Source of the DNA: Motilibacter peucedani
GTDB taxonomy: Bacteria; Actinomycetota; Actinomycetes; Motilibacterales; Motilibacteraceae
Reading direction: 5' to 3'
DNA length: 64,000 nt
Assembly: GCF_003634695.1 (NCBI RefSeq)
Contig: NZ_RBWV01000013.1
Span: forward strand, 361,293-425,292
Part shown: positions 36,155 to 44,477 of the stretch, piece after piece
Layout: every line of letters begins with the position of its first letter
How positions within the stretch are numbered: the first letter of the stretch is position 1
Notes under the pieces: generated by a model
Databases searched by the model: none
The model's input: the letters and a program-made list of their open reading frames with translations, nothing else
What the model was told of the DNA's origin: nothing
Program-made: the position numbers and the translations under genes

Positions 36155-36703
36155 CTAGGCGTCGCGGAGCCCGACGGCGTCGTGGGTCCAGAACACGTCG
36201 GGATAGACGAGCGTGCCGGTCATCCACGGCTCGTGCGCCGGCAGCAGCAGCACCTGGAAGGCGGCCTCGGGGATGCGCAGCGAGGGGCGGCGGAACCCGT
36301 GGGGCGCACCGGGCGAGAAGCCCCGACGGGAGTAGTAGCGGGGGTCGCCCTCGAGGAAGACGGCCGGGCTGCCTGCAGCGGCGCAGTCGTCGACGGCTGC
36401 GGCGACGAGGGTGCGGCCGACCCCCTGGCGCTGCGCGGCAGGCAGGACCGACAGCGGGCTGAGCACCCGCACGGTGACGAGCCTCTGCGGCGCGTCGAGC
36501 AGGGCGTCGGTCACCATCACGTGGCCGACGACCGCCCCGTCCTCCTCGCCGACCAGCGACGTGCCGCGGCCGCCGGACACCAGCCCGCGCAGGCTCTCCA
36601 CCAGGTCGGCCACCACCCGCCCGTGGTCGCCGAACGCCTGCAGGTGCAGGTCTTCGACGACCGCCCGGTCGTCGGGAAGCTCGGGACGGACGAGCAGCGT
36701 CAC
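36155..36703 (-). CDS. GNAT-family N-acetyltransferase
   Basis: A 182-residue acetyltransferase. The acetyl-CoA loop is LPAAQRQGVGRTLVAAAVDDCAAAG, followed by FLEGDPRYYSRRGFSPGAPHGFRRPSLRIPEAAFQVLLL, a pattern common in YhbS-type GNATs. Substrate unknown. ATG 36703 overlaps the stop of the RibD-C gene upstream (ATGA), so they are co-translated. Confidence 0.87.
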   Translation of the reverse strand: MTLLVRPELPDDRAVVEDLHLQAFGDHGRVVADLVESLRGLVSGGRGTSLVGEEDGAVVGHVMVTDALLDAPQRLVTVRVLSPLSVLPAAQRQGVGRTLVAAAVDDCAAAGSPAVFLEGDPRYYSRRGFSPGAPHGFRRPSLRIPEAAFQVLLLPAHEPWMTGTLVYPDVFWTHDAVGLRDA

Positions 36704-37338
36704 CCGGCACCCCGGTCGGGTGCGCCCATGTCGCCGGTCGTCGGGACACCGTCGGCCAGGCCGTAGACCAGGTGCACCACGCCGTTGGGGCTCGCCACCG
36801 GCGGCTCGAGCAGCCTGAGGTTCGCGGGCACCGCCCCGCCCTCGAACAGCTTCTTGCCCACGCCGAGCACGACCGGGTGCACCCAGAGGTCGAGCGTGTC
36901 GAAGAGCCGCTCGCGGAGCAGGGTCTGCACGAGGTCGAGGCTACCCACGACCTTGACGTCGCGGTGCCTGTCCCGGACCTCGCGCACAGCGGCCGGCAGG
37001 TCGGCGCCGAGCGTGCTCGAGCCGGCCCACGACAGGTCGGGCTCGCCGCGGGAGGCGACGTACTTCGGGATGCGGTTGAACAGCTCAGCGATGTCGCCGT
37101 CCTCTCCGCCCTTCTGATGGGGCCAGTAGGCGGAGAAGATGTCGAAGGTGCGGCGTCCCAGCAGCAGCGCGTCGGTGCCCTCGTAGGCCGCGAGGACCTG
37201 CGCGCCGGCCACCTCGTCGAACAGCGGCGCCTGCCAGCCGCCGAAGGGGAAGCCGCCCTCGGGGTCCTCCTCCGGGCCGCCGGGCGCCTGGGCGACCAGG
37301 TCGAGGGTGGCGAAGAGCTCGATCGTGATGGTGCCCAT
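36700..37338 (-). CDS. Dihydrofolate reductase-like (RibD C-domain) protein
   Basis: A 212-residue member of the RibD_C/dihydrofolate-reductase-fold family: ITIELFATLDLVAQAPGGPEEDP at the start, DALLLGRRTFDIFSAYWP, then VVGSLDLVQTLLRERLFDTLDLWVHPVVLGVGKKLFEGG. Such stand-alone proteins are frequent in actinobacteria and are probably NADPH-dependent reductases of unknown substrate. ATG 37338 has a GCAGGAGC site. A second family member lies at 37715. Confidence 0.85.
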   Translation of the reverse strand: MGTITIELFATLDLVAQAPGGPEEDPEGGFPFGGWQAPLFDEVAGAQVLAAYEGTDALLLGRRTFDIFSAYWPHQKGGEDGDIAELFNRIPKYVASRGEPDLSWAGSSTLGADLPAAVREVRDRHRDVKVVGSLDLVQTLLRERLFDTLDLWVHPVVLGVGKKLFEGGAVPANLRLLEPPVASPNGVVHLVYGLADGVPTTGDMGAPDRGAG

Positions 37339-37460
37339 GGCTGCTCCTGCGAGGTCCGCGCGGGCGGCTGGTCCGGCCCGTCGAGGAGTAGACCAGGCGG
37401 CACCGACGAAGTGATCGGTACGCGGCGGGGCGGCCGTGGGGCGCCCCGCCGCGCGAGGGC

Positions 37461-37718
37461 TCAGCCTGCGTACGCGACCGCGAGGTCGAGCACCCACGTG
37501 CCGCCGAAGCGGTCGGTCACCATCCCGAACAGCGGGGAGCAGCCCGCGGGGCCGAGGGCCGCGCGCACGGTGCCTCCCTCGGCGAGCCCGGCAGACAAGC
37601 GGGTGAGCTCGTCGGCGTCGTCGGCCCCGAGGAAGCCGAGCGCCGCGTTGGGGATCCTCGCCGAGCGACAAGCAGCAGCTGCCAACGGGTGAGCACCACT
37701 GCGTACGCCGTCGCTCAC
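37461..37718 (-). pseudogene. Truncated VOC-family (PhnB-like) protein, C-terminal half only
   Basis: An 85-codon frame opened by GTG 37718, which overlaps the stop of the RibD-C gene upstream. From about residue 25 it reads ALGFLGADDADELTRLSAGLAEGGTVRAALGPAGCSPLFGMVTDRFGGTWVLDL, the second half of a PhnB-like vicinal oxygen chelate protein. The N-terminal half with its metal ligands is missing, and the first 24 codons look like out-of-place sequence. It is probably a deletion remnant that is still co-translated. Confidence 0.6.
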
Positions 37719-38260
37719 TCGCGCTGGTAGCGCTCGTAGACCACCTGCGAGGGGAACGTGCGCGACTCGACGAGCCGCAGGCGTACCGGTTGCTGCAAGG
37801 GAGGGAGGTGCCGCGTGCCGCCGCCGGCGATGACCGGGCAGCGGAACACCTGCAGCTCGTCGACGAGACCGAGCTCGAAGGCCGCGGCGGCCAGCGTCGC
37901 CCCGCCGGTCTGCACGTCCTTGCCGCCGGCGCCCAGCGCCGCCGCCTCCTCGGCCAGCGGGGCGCGGGCGAGCCGGGCGTTGCCCTGCACCCGGTCGAGG
38001 GTGCGGCTGAAGACGACCTTGGGCAGCGCGCACCAGATGTCGGCGAAGCGGTCCATGGCCGCGTCGGCGCGCATCGCCGGATCGTCCTCCCACGGCAGCA
38101 TGGCCTCGTAGAGCCTGCGGCCCAACAGGTACCCCCCCAAAGACCCCACCAGCTCCGTGTGCAGCGCGAACAGCTCGTCGTCGGGCTCCGTCCACGCGAA
38201 GCCGCCCTCGCGGTCGTTGACGAACCCGTCGACCGAGGCGCTCATCGACATCACCAGCAC
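37715..38260 (-). CDS. Dihydrofolate reductase-like (RibD C-domain) protein
   Basis: A 181-residue RibD_C-type reductase. VMSMSASVDGFVNDREGGFAW is the N-terminal signature, LGGYLLGRRLYEAM the middle, and KDVQTGGATLAAAAFELGLVDELQVFRCPVIAGGGTRHLP the C-terminal cofactor region. GTG 38260 is preferred because a GGGAGG site lies 8 bases upstream. It is a distant paralogue of the protein at 36700. Substrate unknown. Confidence 0.83.
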   Translation of the reverse strand: MLVMSMSASVDGFVNDREGGFAWTEPDDELFALHTELVGSLGGYLLGRRLYEAMLPWEDDPAMRADAAMDRFADIWCALPKVVFSRTLDRVQGNARLARAPLAEEAAALGAGGKDVQTGGATLAAAAFELGLVDELQVFRCPVIAGGGTRHLPPLQQPVRLRLVESRTFPSQVVYERYQRE

Positions 38261-38312
38261 CGGCCCCACCTCCCGTGCGCGACCGTACGCGCGGCCTGGC
38301 AGCCTGGGAAGC

Positions 38313-39026
38313 ATGGTGGAGCGGACGCGCGTCGTGGCCGGCGAGGTCACGCTGGCGGTCAAGACCTGGCGCACCAGGGCGGAGTCGCCGCGGCGGACGG
38401 TGGTGCTGCTGCCCGCGACCGCCGAGACGGCGGACGACTGGGACGTCGTCGCTGCCGCCCTGGTCGACACGCGCACGGTCCACGCGGTCGACCTGCGCGG
38501 CCACGGCGGGAGCGACTGGCCCGGCACCTACTCCGTACGCCTGCTGGCCGCCGACGTCGCGGCGCTGCTCCCGCGACTGTCCGCAGAGCCCGTCGACCTG
38601 GTCGCCCACTCGCTGGGCGGGCTGGTCGCACTGGCGGCGACCGCCTCTCGTCCGGAGCTGGTCCGCAGGCTGGTGCTCGAGGACGTCGGCCTGCTGCGTC
38701 CGCGGACCCCGGCACCGCCGTCGCGGCCGCCGGGAGAGCTGGCGTTCGACTGGCGCGTGGTGGAGCAGGTGCGCCCCGAGGTGGACGACCCCGACCCGCG
38801 GTGGCGGCAGGTGGTCGCCACGGTGCCGGCGCCGACCCTGGTCATCGGCGGGGGAGCGAGCAGCTCGATCCCGCAGGAGCAGGTCGCTGACCTGGTGGGA
38901 GCGATGCCCGACGCCCGCCTGGTCACGATCGACGCCGGCCACCTCGTGCACGAGCACCAGCCGCAGGCGTTCATCGAGACGCTGCGGGGGTTCCTCGACG
39001 GGCCGCTGCCGCACGTGTTGGCGTGA
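38313..39026 (+). CDS. Alpha/beta hydrolase
   Basis: A 237-residue alpha/beta-hydrolase. The nucleophile elbow is VAHSLGG, the oxyanion region PATAETADDWD and AVDLRGHGGSDWPGTYS, and the base His lies in TIDAGHLVHEHQP. ATG 38313 is preceded by CAGCCT at 7 bases, a possible leaderless promoter. The 3' end overlaps the convergent EamA gene by 56 bp, an unusually long overlap. Confidence 0.85.
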   Translation: MVERTRVVAGEVTLAVKTWRTRAESPRRTVVLLPATAETADDWDVVAAALVDTRTVHAVDLRGHGGSDWPGTYSVRLLAADVAALLPRLSAEPVDLVAHSLGGLVALAATASRPELVRRLVLEDVGLLRPRTPAPPSRPPGELAFDWRVVEQVRPEVDDPDPRWRQVVATVPAPTLVIGGGASSSIPQEQVADLVGAMPDARLVTIDAGHLVHEHQPQAFIETLRGFLDGPLPHVLA

Positions 39027-39939
39027 CCGGCCGGCGGCGGCGCACGGCACTGCCCGCGCAGGCGACGACCGCCAGCCCGCCGAGCACCGTGGCGGGGCCG
39101 ACGTGCTCGTGCAGGAGCAGTGCCGCCCACGCGATGCTGAGCACCGGCTGCACGAGCTGCACCTGGCTGACACGGGTCATCGGGCCGATGGCCAGGCCGC
39201 GGTACCACGCGAAGAAGCCGAGGAACATGCTGATGCAGCTGAGGTAGGCGAACGCCAGCCACTGGTGGGGCGTGCCCGACGGGTGCGTGTGGAGCGCTGA
39301 GGCTCCGGACAGTGCGAGCATGACCGGCGCGGCCAGCACGAGCGCCCACGAGACCGTCTGCCAGGCGCCGAGGTCGCGGGACAGCAGACCGCCCTCGGCG
39401 TAGCCGACCGCGGCGGCCAGCACCGCGCCGAGCAGCAGGGCGTCGGCCCAGTGCAGGGAGCCGAGGCCGCCGTCGTGCACGGCGGCGAAGAGCGCCACAG
39501 CAGCGACGCCCAGACCGGCCGAGGTCCAGAAGGCCGGCGACACCCGCTCCCGGCCGCGGAGCACCGCAGCCGCAGCCGTCGCGGCGGGCAGCAGGCCGAT
39601 GACGACGGCGCCGTGGCTGGCCGGGGTGCGCGTGAGGGCGAAGGAGGTGAGCAGTGGGAAGCCGGCGACCACGCCACTTGCTACCACTGCGAGTCGCAGC
39701 CACTGGCGCGCGCTCGGCAGCGCCTGCCGGGTGGCCAGCAGGGCGACCGTGGCCAGCAGGGCGGCCACGACGGCCCGCCCCGCGCCGATGAACAGGGGTG
39801 CGAGCCCGTCGTGCCCGGCCACGCGCGTGAAGGGGACGGTGAAGGAGAAGGCGGTGACGCCGAGGAACCCCCACGCGAGGCCCGACGCCTCCGGTAGCAC
39901 TGCCGGGGCGACATGGATAGCGCTACTCTGTTGCGTCAT
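38971..39939 (-). CDS. EamA-family DMT transporter
   Basis: A 322-residue transporter with ten helices in two EamA repeats (about 20-145 and 160-300), including FSFTVPFTRVAG and FAYLSCISMFLGFFAWYRGLAIGPMTRVSQVQLVQPVLSIAWAALLLHE, the conserved end of the second repeat. It starts at ATG 39939, whose CAT overlaps the ATG of the divergent MocR regulator. MocR-type regulators often control adjacent EamA exporters, so control by its neighbour is likely. Substrate unknown, possibly an amino acid. Confidence 0.9.
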   Translation of the reverse strand: MTQQSSAIHVAPAVLPEASGLAWGFLGVTAFSFTVPFTRVAGHDGLAPLFIGAGRAVVAALLATVALLATRQALPSARQWLRLAVVASGVVAGFPLLTSFALTRTPASHGAVVIGLLPAATAAAAVLRGRERVSPAFWTSAGLGVAAVALFAAVHDGGLGSLHWADALLLGAVLAAAVGYAEGGLLSRDLGAWQTVSWALVLAAPVMLALSGASALHTHPSGTPHQWLAFAYLSCISMFLGFFAWYRGLAIGPMTRVSQVQLVQPVLSIAWAALLLHEHVGPATVLGGLAVVACAGSAVRRRRPVTPTRAAAARRGTPAASR

Positions 39940-39956
39940 GGCCAACGATAGCGCAA
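39916..39956. promoter_or_regulatory. Face-to-face leaderless promoters with GATAGCGC repeats
   Basis: The two divergent genes share CATG (39937-39940) as overlapping start codons. Plus-strand TACTCT (39924-39929) is 8 bases before one ATG. Minus-strand TATCGT (39950-39945) is 5 bases before the other. GATAGCGC occurs at 39916-39923 and again at 39947-39954, touching both -10 boxes; TAGCGCTA (39918-39925) is a perfect palindrome. Confidence 0.6.
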
Positions 39957-41344
39957 CGCGCATCGTCGAGGCGCTGCTCCCGTGGATCGCCTCGGCTCCC
40001 GCCGGTGCTCAGCTGCCGTCGAACCGCGCGCTCGTGCTGGCGCACGGTGCCGGCCCCGTCACGGTGCAGAAGGCACTGCGGCAGCTGACCTCCCTCGGGC
40101 TCGTGGAGACCCGCCCGGGCGTGGGCACCTTCGTGCGTGGCGCGCGCGCCACGAGACCGGCCGACCACAGCTGGCAGACCGCGGCGCTCGGCGCACTTCC
40201 CGCCCGGATGACCGTGTCCTCCACGCAGCGGACCTCCGCCCCGGATGCGATCGGGCTGCACTCGGGCTACCCCGCGAAGGACCTGCTGCCCGAGCACCTC
40301 GTCCGCCCCGCGCTCGTCCGTGCCGTCCGCAGCGAGCACGCGCTCGTGCGGGCGGAGGCCGCCGGACTGCTGCCGTTGCGCGAGTGGTTCGCAGCGCAGG
40401 TGGCGGCGGGCACGCCTGCGGACGTCCCGGCACCCTCGGCCCACGACGTGCTGGTGATCCCCGGCAGCCAGAGCGGGCTCAGCTCGATCTTCCGCGCGCT
40501 GGTGGGCCACGGCCGCCCTCTGGTGATCGAGTCGCCCACCTACTGGGGAGCGATCCTCGCTGCTGAGCAGGCGGGAGTCCGGCTGGTGCCGGTGCCCTCA
40601 GGGCCGGACGGGCCCGACGTCGACGAGCTCGCCCGCGCGCTCACCTCGACGGGCGCGCGGGTGTTCTACGCACAGCCGACCTTCGCCAACCCCGCCGGCA
40701 CGTCGTGGTCGCCCGAGGTGGGCAGGGCCGTGCTCGAGACGGTGAGGGCGCACGGCGCGTTCCTCGTCGAGGACGACTGGGCGCACGACCTCGCGATCGA
40801 CGCGGACCCGCGGCCGCTCGTCGGGCTCGACGACGACGGTCACGTCATCTACCTGCGATCGCTCACGAAGTCGGTGTCGCCGGCACTGCGGGTGGCTGCC
40901 GTGGTAGCCCGTGGTCCGGCTCGAGACCGCATCCTCGCCGACCGGGCGGCGGAGTCGATGTACGTCAGCGGTGTCCTGCAGGCGGCGGCGCTCGACGTCG
41001 TCACGCAGCCGCGCTGGTCGGCGCACCTGCGCGCACTGCGGCCGCAGCTGCGCGCCCGGCGCGACCTGCTCGTCGACAGCGTGCGCATGCACGCCCCGCA
41101 GGTCGACGTCGAACGGGTGCCGGTCGGGGGCCTGAACCTCTGGTGCCGGCTGCCCGGAGGGACCGACGTCGAGCTCCTGGTGCGCGAGTGCAGCGCCCGT
41201 GGCCTGGTGGTCGCTCCTGGTACGGAGTGGTTCCCGGCCGAACCGTCCGGACCCTTCATCCGCCTGAACTTCGCCGGCGAGGACCCGACGCGGTTCCCCG
41301 ACGCCGGTCGGATCCTCGGCGCCGCGCTGGTGGCGTCCGGCTAG
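39938..41344 (+). CDS. MocR-type (GntR-HTH plus aminotransferase) regulator
   Basis: A 468-residue regulator. The N-terminal GntR winged helix (AGAQLPSNRALVLAHGAGPVTVQKALRQLTSLGLVETRPGVGTFV, about 20-68) is fused to a fold-type I aminotransferase domain (about 100-460). The PLP lysine is Lys311 in YLRSLTKSVSPALRV, with FYAQPTFANPAGTSW and LVEDDWAHDL also present. MocR proteins use PLP as ligand sensor and commonly regulate divergent transporter or vitamin B6 genes. The start ATG overlaps that of the EamA gene. Leaderless translation is likely. Confidence 0.92.
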   Translation: MANDSATRIVEALLPWIASAPAGAQLPSNRALVLAHGAGPVTVQKALRQLTSLGLVETRPGVGTFVRGARATRPADHSWQTAALGALPARMTVSSTQRTSAPDAIGLHSGYPAKDLLPEHLVRPALVRAVRSEHALVRAEAAGLLPLREWFAAQVAAGTPADVPAPSAHDVLVIPGSQSGLSSIFRALVGHGRPLVIESPTYWGAILAAEQAGVRLVPVPSGPDGPDVDELARALTSTGARVFYAQPTFANPAGTSWSPEVGRAVLETVRAHGAFLVEDDWAHDLAIDADPRPLVGLDDDGHVIYLRSLTKSVSPALRVAAVVARGPARDRILADRAAESMYVSGVLQAAALDVVTQPRWSAHLRALRPQLRARRDLLVDSVRMHAPQVDVERVPVGGLNLWCRLPGGTDVELLVRECSARGLVVAPGTEWFPAEPSGPFIRLNFAGEDPTRFPDAGRILGAALVASG

Positions 41345-41355
41345 GAGGCAGCGGG

Positions 41356-42246
41356 TCACTGCGTACGCGTGCGCGTCTTCGCGTCGTACATCGCGCGGTC
41401 GGCGCGGTGGAGGACCTCGTCGGCCGCCTCGGAGGCGCTCGCCGTCACGACGCCCGCGGACGCCTGGGGGCGGAACTCCTCGTCGCCGTAGGGGACCGGT
41501 TGCTCCACCGCCTGGACGGCGCGGATGAGGAGCGCTGCTGCCTGCTCCTCGCTGACGTCGACGGCCAGCACGGCGAACTCGTCACCGCCGACGCGCGCCG
41601 CGGTGTCAGCAGGACGCAGCACGCTCTGGAGGCGGGCGGCCACCTCGCGCAGCACGGCGTCGCCCGCGGCGTGCCCGTGCACGTCGTTGACCTGCTTGAA
41701 CCCGTCGAGGTCGAGGTAGAGCACCGCGACGCTGCCCTCGGCGCGGCGGCGGCCAGCCAGCGCCTGGGCGAGCCGGTCGTCGAAGAGGCGGCGGTTGGCC
41801 AGGCCGGTGAGGGGGTCGTGCAGGGCGAGCTCGGTGAGCCGGGCCTCGGCCGCGCGCCGGTCCGTGACGTCGTCGATGACCATGACGATGTGTCGGGAGC
41901 CGTCGGGCTCCTCGACCAGCCGGGACGCGACGAGCACGCCGACCGCCTCACCGCCGTCGACGACGAAGCGGCACTCGAAGCGGCTGGTGCCGCCGCGCTG
42001 GCTGAGCTGGTCGCAGGCCTCGTGCGCGGCGGGCACGTCGTCGGGGTGCGTGACGTCGAAGAGCGGCGTACCGAGCAGCGCCCCCGCCGGCCGGCGGAGG
42101 AGGGCGTCGAACGCGGGGTTCGCCTGCTGGACCACTCCTCGGTCCGAGCACAGCACCATCGCCATCGGGGCGTTGTCGAAGGCGGAGCCGACCGGGCTGA
42201 GCTCGTGGCGCGGCGTCGGCACGGCCCCGTCGTGCGGCGGTGTCAT
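41356..42246 (-). CDS. PAS-GGDEF diguanylate cyclase
   Basis: A 296-residue cyclase that makes c-di-GMP. A PAS domain (about 20-130: DNAPMAMVLCSDRGVVQQANPAFDALLRR and HPDDVPAAHE) is followed by a short helix and a GGDEF domain. The active-site motif is RVGGDEFAVL (about 216-222), and an RPAD inhibitory I-site lies five residues before it, so product inhibition is expected. There is no membrane segment. ATG 42246 follows a GGAGACC site. It is divergent from the GH3 gene with a palindrome-rich spacer. Confidence 0.92.
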   Translation of the reverse strand: MTPPHDGAVPTPRHELSPVGSAFDNAPMAMVLCSDRGVVQQANPAFDALLRRPAGALLGTPLFDVTHPDDVPAAHEACDQLSQRGGTSRFECRFVVDGGEAVGVLVASRLVEEPDGSRHIVMVIDDVTDRRAAEARLTELALHDPLTGLANRRLFDDRLAQALAGRRRAEGSVAVLYLDLDGFKQVNDVHGHAAGDAVLREVAARLQSVLRPADTAARVGGDEFAVLAVDVSEEQAAALLIRAVQAVEQPVPYGDEEFRPQASAGVVTASASEAADEVLHRADRAMYDAKTRTRTQ

Positions 42247-42306
42247 GCGGTCTCCTCGTCCGGGCCTGCTCTGTTGTGGAGGGAACATTAGCCGTGCGGA
42301 GGGACG

Positions 42307-42356
42307 TACCGATCCGGTAACGGAACTACCCACCTACCGGTCGGTAGGTCTAGGCT
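42307..42356. promoter_or_regulatory. Two palindromic operators at the GH3 promoter
   Basis: ACCTACCG-gt-CGGTAGGT (42332-42349) is a perfect interrupted palindrome immediately before a TAGGCT -10 box (42351-42356) for the GH3 gene. A related site TACCG-atc-CGGTA lies at 42307-42319. The form is typical of TetR-family operators. No TetR gene is adjacent; the nearest is at 49056. Confidence 0.65.
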
Positions 42357-42392
42357 CCGGATCTCCCCGGACGACGACCTTGGAGGTCCCCT

Positions 42393-44405
42393 GTGAGACG
42401 ACGCCGCCTGCCCCTGGTGGGGCTCGCCCTCGCTCTCGGAGCCGGCGCGGCAGGCACGCTCGCCGCCGCGCCCAGCAGCGCCAGCACCACGCCGCAGGCC
42501 GTCCTCGGCGCCCGCGGGGTGCCGCTGCTGCACGTGTCCGGCCTGGTGTTCAAGGACCTGGACCGCAACGGCCGTCTCGACACCTACGAGGACTGGCGCA
42601 AGCCTGCGAAGACCCGCGCGCTCGACCTCGTGGGCCGCATGACGCTGGCCGAGAAGGCCGCGACGATGGTGCACGGCACCCTGCCGACGGCGAGCGCGTC
42701 GGTGCCGGGCGGGGGCTCGAGCTACGACCTCGCCGGTGCGCGCGCCATCATCCAGGGCGAGCACGTCACGAGCGCCATCACGCGACTGTCGGGCGCCGCC
42801 GACTCGCTCGCCGCACAGGACAACGCGCTCCAGCAGATCGCGGAGCAGGGCCGCCTCGGCATCCCGCTCACCATCAGCACCGACCCGCGCAACTCGTTCC
42901 AGTACGTCCCGGGCGCCAGCGTCCAGTCCGGCTCGTTCTCGCAGTGGCCCGAGACCACCGGGCTCGCCGCGACCAGGGACGCACAGCTCGTACGCCGCTT
43001 CGGCGACATCGCGCGCCAGGAGTACCGCGCCGTCGGCATCACGATGGCGCTCTCGCCGCAGGCCGACGTCGCGACCGAGCCGCGTTGGGCGCGCATCAAC
43101 GGCACCTTCGGCGAGGACGCCACCGTCGTCAAGAAGATGGCGCGGGCCTACGTGCGCGGCTTCCAGGCCGGCGGCGACGGGCTCAACCAGGACAGCGTCC
43201 TCACCGTCGTCAAGCACTGGGGCGGCTACGGCGCCCAGGAGAACGGCTTCGACAGCCACAACGCCTACGGCAAGTACGCGACGTTCACCAGCACGAGCAG
43301 CTTCCTCAGGCACCTCGACGCCTTCAAGGGCGCCTTCCAGGCCGGTGCTGCGGGCGTCATGCCGACCTACTCGATCATCAAGGGCGTCAGCATCGACGGT
43401 GCGCCGCTGGAGCAGGTCGGAGCCGGCTACAGCAAGCAGATGCTGACCGACCTGCTGCGCGGCACCTACGGCTTCGACGGCGTCGTGCTCTCCGACTGGG
43501 GCATCACCGGCACCTGCGACGCCAACTGCACCAACGGCTGGCCCGCCGGCCAGACGCCCGGCTTCGTCGGGTTCGGCACCGACTGGGGCGTCGAGGGCCT
43601 CTCGGTCGTCGACCGCTACGCCAAGGGCATCAACGCGGGCATCGACCAGTTCGGCGGCACCGAGGACTCGGCGCCGATCGTGCAGGCGGTGTCGGAGCAC
43701 AAGCTCACCGTCGCTCGCGTCAACACCTCGGTGATGCGCGTGCTGACGCAGAAGTTCCAGCAGGGGCTGTTCGAGAACGCCTACGTCGACCCGGCCGCCG
43801 CTGCGCGCATCGTCGGCAACGCCGGCTTCCAGGCGGAGGCCACCGCAGCGCAGGAGCGCTCGACCGTGCTGCTGAAGAACGCCCGCGTGCCCGGGAGCAA
43901 GAAGGTGCTGCCGCTGCGCAGCGGCACCAAGGTCTACCTCTACGGCGTTGACGCTGCGGCCGCACGGCGGGCTGGTCTGACTGTCGTCACGCGTCCCGAG
44001 GACGCTGACGTCGCGCTCGCCCGCACCTCGACGCCGTTCCAGACGCTGCACCCGAACTACACGTTCGGCAGCCGGCAGCACGAGGGCAACCTCGCCTTCG
44101 CGCCCGGCCAGCCGGACTTCGACGCGATCTCCGCCATCAGCGCCAAGGTGCCGACGATCGTCAGCGTCTACATGGACCGGCCGGCGATCTTGACCGCTCT
44201 CGAGCCCAAGACCAGTGCGATCCTCGCCAACTTCGGCATCAGCGACGACGCGCTGCTCTCGGTCGTCACCGGCGCTGCGGAGCCCGACGGCAAGCTGCCG
44301 TTCGAGCTGCCGTCGTCGATGGCCGCAGTGGCCACGCAGAAGTCCGACCTGCCCGCAGACAGCGCGCACCCGCTCTACCGCCTCGGGTTCGGCCTGCACT
44401 ACTGA
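42393..44405 (+). CDS. Secreted GH3 beta-glycosidase
   Basis: A 670-residue exported glycoside hydrolase family 3 enzyme. The signal peptide is about residues 1-31 (PLVGLALALGAGAAGTLAAAPSSAS). A short calcium-dockerin-like DLDRNGRLDTYEDW segment is followed by the GH3 TIM-barrel-like domain (RMTLAEKAATMVHGTLP, IPLTISTDPRNSFQY, VVKHWGGYGAQENG). The nucleophile Asp is in GFDGVVLSDWGITG. The C-domain (about 490-670) includes STVLLKN and FELPSSM. It should release glucose or another sugar from beta-linked oligomers, complementing the GH16 enzyme. GTG 42393 has a GGAGG site. Confidence 0.93.
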   Translation: MRRRRLPLVGLALALGAGAAGTLAAAPSSASTTPQAVLGARGVPLLHVSGLVFKDLDRNGRLDTYEDWRKPAKTRALDLVGRMTLAEKAATMVHGTLPTASASVPGGGSSYDLAGARAIIQGEHVTSAITRLSGAADSLAAQDNALQQIAEQGRLGIPLTISTDPRNSFQYVPGASVQSGSFSQWPETTGLAATRDAQLVRRFGDIARQEYRAVGITMALSPQADVATEPRWARINGTFGEDATVVKKMARAYVRGFQAGGDGLNQDSVLTVVKHWGGYGAQENGFDSHNAYGKYATFTSTSSFLRHLDAFKGAFQAGAAGVMPTYSIIKGVSIDGAPLEQVGAGYSKQMLTDLLRGTYGFDGVVLSDWGITGTCDANCTNGWPAGQTPGFVGFGTDWGVEGLSVVDRYAKGINAGIDQFGGTEDSAPIVQAVSEHKLTVARVNTSVMRVLTQKFQQGLFENAYVDPAAAARIVGNAGFQAEATAAQERSTVLLKNARVPGSKKVLPLRSGTKVYLYGVDAAAARRAGLTVVTRPEDADVALARTSTPFQTLHPNYTFGSRQHEGNLAFAPGQPDFDAISAISAKVPTIVSVYMDRPAILTALEPKTSAILANFGISDDALLSVVTGAAEPDGKLPFELPSSMAAVATQKSDLPADSAHPLYRLGFGLHY

Positions 44406-44432
44406 GTCCCGGCACCTCGCCGGTATCACCAC

Positions 44433-44475
44433 GGCGCCCCCTCCCTCCTCACTACCGAGGGGCGGAGGGGGTGCC
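44433..44475 (+). terminator. Terminator hairpin abutting the next start codon
   Basis: GGCGCCCCCTCC (44433-44444) pairs with GGAGGGGGTGCC (44464-44475) with one G-U. The right arm ends two bases before ATG 44478 and includes the only purine-rich ribosome site, so the stem should terminate GH3 transcription or hide that site. Confidence 0.6.
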
Positions 44476-44477
44476 GC

